From positions 36,111 to 100,110 of the forward strand of contig NW_014013623.1 of NCBI RefSeq assembly GCF_000611645.1: a stretch of DNA of 64,000 nucleotides, in the 5' to 3' direction. This DNA is from Monoraphidium neglectum. Lineage: Eukaryota; Chlorophyta; Chlorophyceae; Sphaeropleales; Selenastraceae. Numbering within the stretch: position 1 is the stretch's first letter; each line of letters opens with the position of its first letter. Shown one piece after another: positions 59,801-64,000 of the stretch. Made by a program: the position numbers and the translations under genes. The notes under the pieces are model-generated. The model did not search any database and had not been told where the DNA came from. It worked only from the letters and a program-made list of their open reading frames with translations.

Positions 59801-60841
59801 CCTCGTACCTGCCGCTTGCCACGCCGCCCCACGCCTGCAGTCCTATGACCACGTCAACGTCAACGGCGCCCCCGCGCTGCTGACCGCACCCCTGGATCCG
59901 GTGAACAACCTGAGCTACGCGGCGCACGGGATGACTTACTACAAACCCAACACGTCGGCGATGGTCGACGCCCGTTGGTACTTCAATGCATCCTACAACA
60001 TCACCGTGGCCGAGGTGGGCGGAGCACTGCTTGATATGTCGACCTTTGGCATCAACTTTTTTGCTGACCTCAAGCTCAATCATGCATGCAGCCTTGTTTG
60101 GCCTTGTACATCTTCATTGGGCGTACTATTGAATAATCTATGCAGCCGGTCGTGACCACCCAGCTATCATCGCGTGCCAACCCATGTTCTATGTTTGCTC
60201 ACACTCCGCCATCGCAGGTGTTCGTGGCCGGCGACCATGACGTGGCGCTGGATGTTGTGCCGCGCGTGTGTCCTGAACCTAATTGCTCTGTGCCACATCC
60301 CAGCCCCTCTCCCAGCCCCTCTCCCAAGCCGTCGCCAAGCCCCAGCCCCTCTTCCAAGCCCTCCCCAAGCCCCAGCCCCTCTCCCAAGCCGTCGCCAAGC
60401 CCCAGCCCCTCTCCCAAGCTGTCGCCAAGCCCAAGTCCATCGCCGAAGCCCTCCCCCAGCCCCAGCCCCTCCCCGAGGCCGAGCCCCATCGTTACACCAT
60501 CCCCACCGCCGCCCACTCCGAGTCCGAGCCCCAGTGCATCACCAGCTGCGCCTCAGGTGAGCCCAGGCCTGCACTCCCTGTTCCAGCGCTCCTCCCCTCA
60601 ACCCACAGGCACTGTTCCTCGTCTTTTAGACTACAAAACCAGCTCAGAAATGACCAGGCATTGTCTATCTGTGTATACTGATTTTGCCTCGTCGCTCTGC
60701 GCGCCGTCCACGTGTGGCTGCACCTCGTCAACCTCCATGCAGGTGCACAAGGCAGTGCGCATCGTCGGCGGCAACCTGACGATCAAAGGGTCCACGAATA
60801 GATCCCTGGCGTCACCCTCACCGTCGCCCGCCGGTGGCGGG

Positions 60842-60894
<53 letters not shown>

Positions 60895-62641
60895 GGGCAG
60901 CGGGTCTGTGTCGGTGGCGCCCACAGACTCAGGCGGCAGCAGCGGCGCCAGCGGCGACGTGGGTGCTCCCCTGCCGCCGCGGGTCGCCCTCTTCGACGGC
61001 AGCCTGTCCTTTGTGTCACTCGGCATCGACGTCCAGGTCACCGGGAACTTCACGCTCCAGCGGGCGCTGAACTACACGTACAACGCCACCCTGCAGCTTT
61101 ACAGCGCGCGCATCGCGATGACCGGCTCGTTTGAGATGGCGCTGGTGACATCATCGGATGACGGCGGCGACGCGAGCAGCGCGACGCTGCGGCCGGCCGT
61201 CGGCGGCAGCCTCGACGTGACCTCGCCCACACGGCCGGGCCCCGGCTTCTCGGGGCGCTACAGCTGGCGCGGGGATCTGGAGATGCGGCCGGACCCTTTC
61301 GCGGTCTGGGCGGCCGCCGGTGCGGCTGGCGCCGGGCGCCGCTTGCTGGCGGCGGACTCGGTCCTGCTGGTGCCGGTTCAGGGCCCTGTGGAGGTGAACG
61401 AGTGGGGCGCGGTGGCTGGCAGCAGCAGCGGTGGCGCCAGTGGGGCGGCCGCGCTGTTGGATGCAGACGGGTCTATCCAAGTGGTGGGAGACGCGCAGGC
61501 TGCAGAACCGGGCAGCTGCGGGGGCGCGGCGGCGGCCTGCCCCGCCGGCGCCAATGCCAGCGGCGTCGGCGGTGGCAGCAAGAGCAGCAAGCCGAGGCCC
61601 GCGCCGCTCTCGCGGCGCACCGTCACGATCATCATTGCAGTGTCGGCCGGTGCGCCGCTGGGCCTTGCGCTGTGCGTGCTGCTGGCCGCCGCTATCAGGA
61701 TGCGCCGCGCGCGGCAGCGCGGCGATGGCGGGGCGGCGGGGCCGCCGGCGCGGCGGGACGTGCCGCACCCCGCGGCGGCCGAGGGCGCGCAGCCGTCGGG
61801 GCCGTCGCTGGTCGCGGCTCGGGCGAAGCACGACACGCCCCGCGGCGGCGGCTGGGGCTGGGGCGGCGGCGCGGCGGGTGTCATTCACATCAGCAGCTTA
61901 GCAGGAGGGCCCGCGAGCAGCAGCGGGCCCGCGGCCGGCCGCGACGGCAGCGGCGGGGGTGTTGCGGGCGTTCGCGGTCCGCGGGCGTCACTGTTTGGCT
62001 TCCGACCGGGCACGCTGCCCGGCGCGCGCTACGCGTCAGCGGTGGGCGGCGCGGGCACCGGCGACGGGGCGTCGTCGGGGGACGGGGCTGCCGGCGGGGA
62101 CGCGCGGCGCCAGCAGGCCCGCCGCCGGTCAAACGTCAACGTGCGTGCGTCCGTCGACCTGCCAGCTCACGCGATGACCCTGGGTGAGGTACTCGGTGAC
62201 GCGGCGGGCCAGCAGGCGGGGCCTGCGGCAGGCGCCAGGCCCGGGGCGGGCGTTCAGCTGCCTCCTGGTGGAAGGCGTGCAGCAGATGCGGCTGCCAGCA
62301 CGGCTGACGCCAGCCCCGGCTCGTCAGGTTGGGCGTCCAGGCTGCCTTTCTTTGGTCGCCTGCTGGGAAGCGGCGGCGCCGCTGCCCCTCGAACGCCAGC
62401 TGGCGTGGCGAGTGCCGCGGCAAGCGCTGATCCTGCGCCTTTCAACCCGCTTTTCAAGACGGATGCTGACCCTGCTGCGGGCTCGTCAGAGGGCGGCAGT
62501 TGGGGGGCCGGCATCCCCGGGGTGAATGATGACGACAGCAGCAGTGAGGGCGGGAGCGACGGGGGGTTGTGGGCTGAGTATGGAATGCCTACGGTGCCCA
62601 GGGCCGGCGCAGCGCAGCGGGCACGGCTGAGCCCATCTTGA
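38416..62641 (+). CDS. Giant fibrocystin/PKHD1L1-like transmembrane protein with IPT/TIG, PA14, G8, beta-helix and Ser-Pro shaft
   Basis: One plus-strand gene with dozens of exons; the product is probably on the order of 3,500 residues, not summed exactly. The start is inferred from a signal-peptide exon. Order of modules: signal peptide; IPT/TIG repeats (about ten in all); PA14 near 41370; further IPT-like repeats; a second PA14 near 48500; more IPT repeats to 52150; a G8 domain (52284-53030); a right-handed beta-helix region typical of PKHD1/PKHD1L1/TMEM2 (53339-60100); a Ser-Pro-rich shaft; polyglycine; one transmembrane helix (about 61620-61697); and a cytoplasmic tail of about 310 residues. 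N-x-S/T sequons are frequent up to the membrane. Animal relatives are type I membrane proteins of cilia and stereocilia. In an alga a surface, flagellar or matrix-adhesion role is plausible but inferred. Exon junctions were checked in many but not all places. A split into two genes is possible but not favoured, because the animal domain order is preserved. Confidence 0.8.
39769..41173 (+). other. Giant gene: linker and second IPT/TIG exons
   Basis: The exon from about 39770 reads [19 protein letters not shown] and ends near [11 protein letters not shown]. The exon near 40411-40523 reads [18 protein letters not shown] and ends RPYQYQ. The exon from about 40831 reads [28 protein letters not shown] and [15 protein letters not shown], a clear IPT/TIG, and ends at 41173 with ILVETFNRA. 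Confidence 0.75.
41369..42150 (+). other. Giant gene: first PA14-like module
   Basis: The exon from 41369 joins in phase to the previous one. It encodes [36 protein letters not shown] and LTGDDLAQL. An exon from about 41904 with EATWAPDDP and [14 protein letters not shown] follows. These match the PA14 pattern seen after the first IPT repeats of fibrocystin-type proteins. The separating intron contains a TG microsatellite. Confidence 0.7.
41727..41790 (+). repeat. TG dinucleotide repeat in an intron of the giant gene
   Basis: The (TG)n tract is interrupted twice by AG and followed by CG dinucleotides. It lies inside the PA14 intron. In the transcript it would be a (UG)n tract. Confidence 0.9.
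42530..48290 (+). other. Giant gene: central IPT/TIG-like exons
   Basis: Exons supported by continuous domain-like sequence include: 43130-43320 ([20 protein letters not shown]); 43519-43975 ([17 protein letters not shown]); 44250-44560; 44750-45117 ([16 protein letters not shown]); 45343-45923 ([33 protein letters not shown]); 46085-46220 and 46391-46779 ([18 protein letters not shown]); 47020-47252; and 47545-48291 ([29 protein letters not shown]). Asn glycosylation sequons are dense. Borders are approximate. Confidence 0.65.
48500..49110 (+). other. Giant gene: second PA14 module
   Basis: The exon near 48510-48705 encodes [20 protein letters not shown] and [20 protein letters not shown], the hallmark PA14 strand pattern (F-x-LxxDDxAxLYLDG). 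The exon to about 49110 encodes [20 protein letters not shown], the usual PA14 ending. Confidence 0.8.
49390..52150 (+). other. Giant gene: second IPT/TIG cluster
   Basis: Clear repeats are [20 protein letters not shown] with [15 protein letters not shown] (49790-49960), [20 protein letters not shown] (50155-50215), [20 protein letters not shown] (51040-51110), [20 protein letters not shown] (51450-51510), and [20 protein letters not shown] with [10 protein letters not shown] (51840-52035). Confidence 0.8.
51123..51245 (+). repeat. CA dinucleotide repeat in an intron of the giant gene
   Basis: An imperfect (CA)n tract with CG interruptions and a perfect core near 51186-51218. It lies in the intron that splits an IPT repeat after IVTIQGSG. 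In the transcript it would be (CA)n, complementary in sequence to the (UG)n tract near 41.7 kb. Confidence 0.9.
52284..53041 (+). other. Giant gene: G8 domain
   Basis: Three exons encode [20 protein letters not shown] with HVTIPA, then [20 protein letters not shown] with LEFDG, then [18 protein letters not shown] and ITLHGRR. The opening W-x-x-PATW, the middle VVLD-x-STP-x-L-x-x-L and the closing I-x-x-GSL match G8, a beta-strand domain known from PKHD1, KIAA1199/CEMIP and TMEM2. Confidence 0.85.
53339..60100 (+). other. Giant gene: PKHD1/TMEM2-type right-handed beta-helix region
   Basis: Exons in order encode: [24 protein letters not shown] joined to [60 protein letters not shown] with [66 protein letters not shown] with [82 protein letters not shown]; and [17 protein letters not shown]. 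Their order and spacing follow PKHD1-family C-terminal halves. Family members such as TMEM2 and CEMIP act on hyaluronan; no substrate can be inferred here. Confidence 0.8.
53631..53833 (+). repeat. 203-bp interrupted CTG trinucleotide repeat in an intron of the giant gene
   Basis: About 68 triplets, mostly CTG, with scattered CCG, GTC and single-base interruptions; the longest pure runs are about ten units. The tract fills half of the intron 53473-53887. The exons on both sides join in phase across it (NWEV to GDRIVIAP), so it is intronic although it is open in several frames on both strands. Confidence 0.93.
60218..60556 (+). other. Giant gene: Ser-Pro-rich shaft exon
   Basis: After [18 protein letters not shown] the exon encodes about 80 residues of [14 protein letters not shown] repeat, with a degenerate unit of about ten residues repeated about six times at DNA level (about 30 bp). 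Such Ser-Pro motifs are targets for prolyl hydroxylation and arabinosylation in green-algal cell-wall and flagellar glycoproteins. Confidence 0.9.
60743..62641 (+). other. Giant gene: last exon with polyglycine, transmembrane helix and cytoplasmic tail
   Basis: This single large exon starts [21 protein letters not shown] repeat at 60834-60894 encodes about 20 Gly. A membrane-proximal beta-rich region follows ([19 protein letters not shown]), then the transmembrane helix [20 protein letters not shown] and a basic stop-transfer (RMRRARQR). The tail of about 310 residues is Gly/Ala/Ser-rich with an acidic Ser patch ([13 protein letters not shown]) near the end. Confidence 0.85.
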
Positions 62642-63801
62642 GGCAGTTGAGACGGTGGGTTGGGGCGCGCAAGTCCTGCTGCCCCGCCCGCACTCCCAGC
62701 CCCACTGGTGGGCAGAGTTGCTGCTGAAGAGGCCTCTGCTGGGGGATCAACGATTTACCTCGTTCGGCTTGAATGAACCCTCATGTTGCACCAATTTGCG
62801 CATCTCTAAATCGGCATGGGCATGTGTTGAGACCTGCACTTTTCGGCTTTCCTGGCCCTGCCCACACAGCACAAATGCCGCGCGTCGGGGGTTTGCGACC
62901 GAGGTTGGCTGGTGCAGAGAGGCGGAGGGCGGAGCTCGTACAAGAGGCTTTCCTGTCATGCCGAGCGCGGCTTTGCGGGCCAAAAACGCAGCAGACCGCG
63001 CAAATTTCCCCAGGACCAAGGGCTTCCTGCCAGCCTGGTTGGACGCGTGCATGTTGAACGCCATTCAATCCCAGACCCATTCTCGTGATGATCACACAAG
63101 CAGTGATTGACCTGCTCTTCTGACACAATCAGTCCCAGCCTTGCTCACAACAAATGCGCCACTAACGCTTGGACCTGGTTGTGGCTCAGCAACTTCCCGC
63201 TTATGAGCGCAATGCATGACTCAAAATCCGACTTGTTAGCCCCCACTCTTCCTCCTGCTTTGTCCTGCTGCGCACGGTATAGCTGATGTGATGTGCACAA
63301 TAATGCCACTGGTTTGTCATGCATTGTGATAAGACTTTGGAGGAACCAAGCTCCGCACCAGGTTGTGGGACTTGCAACACTGCAGCATCAAATTGACAGT
63401 CTGGAGATATCATGCCACCGCACACTAATGTAAACCGATGCCTGGACCAGGTGTGGACATATCGAGCATGTACTGTGCAGAAACTGCAATCAGCATCAAA
63501 ACATTTTGCATCAGGCTTTCCCACGTACCAGCCTCATCAAGTTTTCCCGCTGCCCCAGGCTGTCAGTCCAGCCTCTAGGCCGCCTTCTCGGTTGTTTACA
63601 CGTGGCACGTAGCTCCACGCGACGCGCAGTGAAAAAAAAGAGCTCAAACATGCGCACCGCCCTGCGGCGGCAGCGCAGGAGTTGTCCAAGGGCATGCAAA
63701 CCCTTGGATGCCCACATGCAGTTATGAAACGACGCTCTTCACTCCATTCAAAAGAGACGCTGCAAAAAACCAGGGGGCCACGAGGAGCCGTGTGGCACCG
63801 C
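62642..63801. other. Intergenic between convergent genes
   Basis: This stretch should hold the 3' UTR of the giant gene; TGTAA at 63429-63433 on the plus strand is a candidate poly(A) signal 788 bases after the stop. It also holds the 3' UTR of the minus-strand gene at the edge. No coding exon was recognised. Confidence 0.4.
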
Positions 63802-63916
63802 CTACTGCTCCTTCTCGCTGGGCCGCTGCACGCCCACCCAGGCTGCGTTCCACTGGCTGTCGTAAAAGGTGGCCTCGTCAATCAGGTTCTTGTACTTGGC
63901 CACGTCGGTGGACGTC
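63802..63916 (-). CDS. 3' terminal exon of an unidentified protein, gene runs off the window
   Basis: An acceptor (CCAG) precedes 63916 on the minus strand. The exon then encodes 37 residues ending at a TAG at 63802-63804: TSTDVAKYKNLIDEATFYD followed by SQWNAAWVGVQRPSEKEQ. The codon use is strongly coding-like and the frame is open only with an intron upstream, so this looks like the C-terminus of a real protein. The short helical, charged end is not diagnostic and I do not recognise the family. Confidence 0.6.
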
Positions 63917-64000
63917 CTGGCAGGGTGTGGGGCGGGTTTTGGGGTTTAAGGTTTGAAAACCGGTCGGGTTTGGGAGCAGACGAGGTGCGGGGGGTGGGGG

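Noticed and set aside
61151..61888. Long Arg-rich minus-strand frames opposite the last exon of the giant gene
   Set aside because: They are shadows caused by very high GC content; the plus-strand frame has the transmembrane helix and conserved features.

Overview
The window is nuclear DNA of a green alga, most likely a core chlorophyte (Chlorophyceae: Volvocales or Sphaeropleales). The evidence is GC-rich coding sequence split by many GT-AG introns, abundant CAG/CTG and TG/CA microsatellites, plant-type organelle targeting peptides, Ser-Pro (hydroxyproline-type) extracellular repeats, and TGTAA motifs (the green-algal poly(A) signal) after several stop codons. No operons, ribosome binding sites, CRISPR arrays or recognisable transposons were seen. 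Gene models were built by hand from exon homology, splice sites and phase agreement. Where every exon junction was checked this is stated; elsewhere the internal exons are approximate.

Layout, left to right: (1) 379-3262 (+), a secreted, probably GPI-anchored surface protein of a family I cannot name. (2) 4162-9969 (-), an SNM1/DCLRE1A-type DNA crosslink-repair nuclease with a UBZ4 zinc finger, a metallo-beta-lactamase/beta-CASP core and several polyglutamine tracts. (3) 11179-15634 (-), a secreted beta-propeller-like protein resembling a bacterial extracellular family, carrying a Cys/Asn-rich insertion. (4) 16793-18257 (-), an organelle-targeted GTP cyclohydrolase II that lacks the RibB half usual in plants. 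(5) 19644-24747 (+), COG2, a subunit of the conserved oligomeric Golgi complex. (6) 25323-26569 (+), UTP23, a PIN-domain ribosome-biogenesis factor. (7) 28141-31241 (-), a membrane-anchored SGNH hydrolase with a C-terminal accessory domain. (8) 32511-34831 (-), a DUF3611 membrane protein with an organelle-targeting N-terminus. (9) 36356-37533 (+), a secreted protein with thirteen CxxC motifs. (10) 38416-62641 (+), a giant gene with dozens of exons for a fibrocystin/PKHD1L1-like type I membrane protein. (11) The 3' exon of an unidentified minus-strand gene at the right edge.

The most unusual locus is the giant gene. Its extracellular part runs: signal peptide, IPT/TIG repeats, two PA14 modules, more IPT/TIG repeats, a G8 domain and a right-handed beta-helix region like that of PKHD1/TMEM2. 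A volvocine-style Ser-Pro shaft, a polyglycine linker, a transmembrane helix and a long cytoplasmic tail follow. It combines an animal-type ciliary/adhesion ectodomain with an algal cell-wall glycoprotein element. Its introns hold a 203-bp CTG repeat and opposite-strand TG and CA microsatellites.

Six of the ten complete genes encode secreted, surface or endomembrane proteins (genes 1, 3, 5, 7, 9 and 10). The window does not otherwise look like a functional cluster; housekeeping genes (COG2, UTP23, RIBA, SNM1) lie between them in ordinary eukaryotic fashion.
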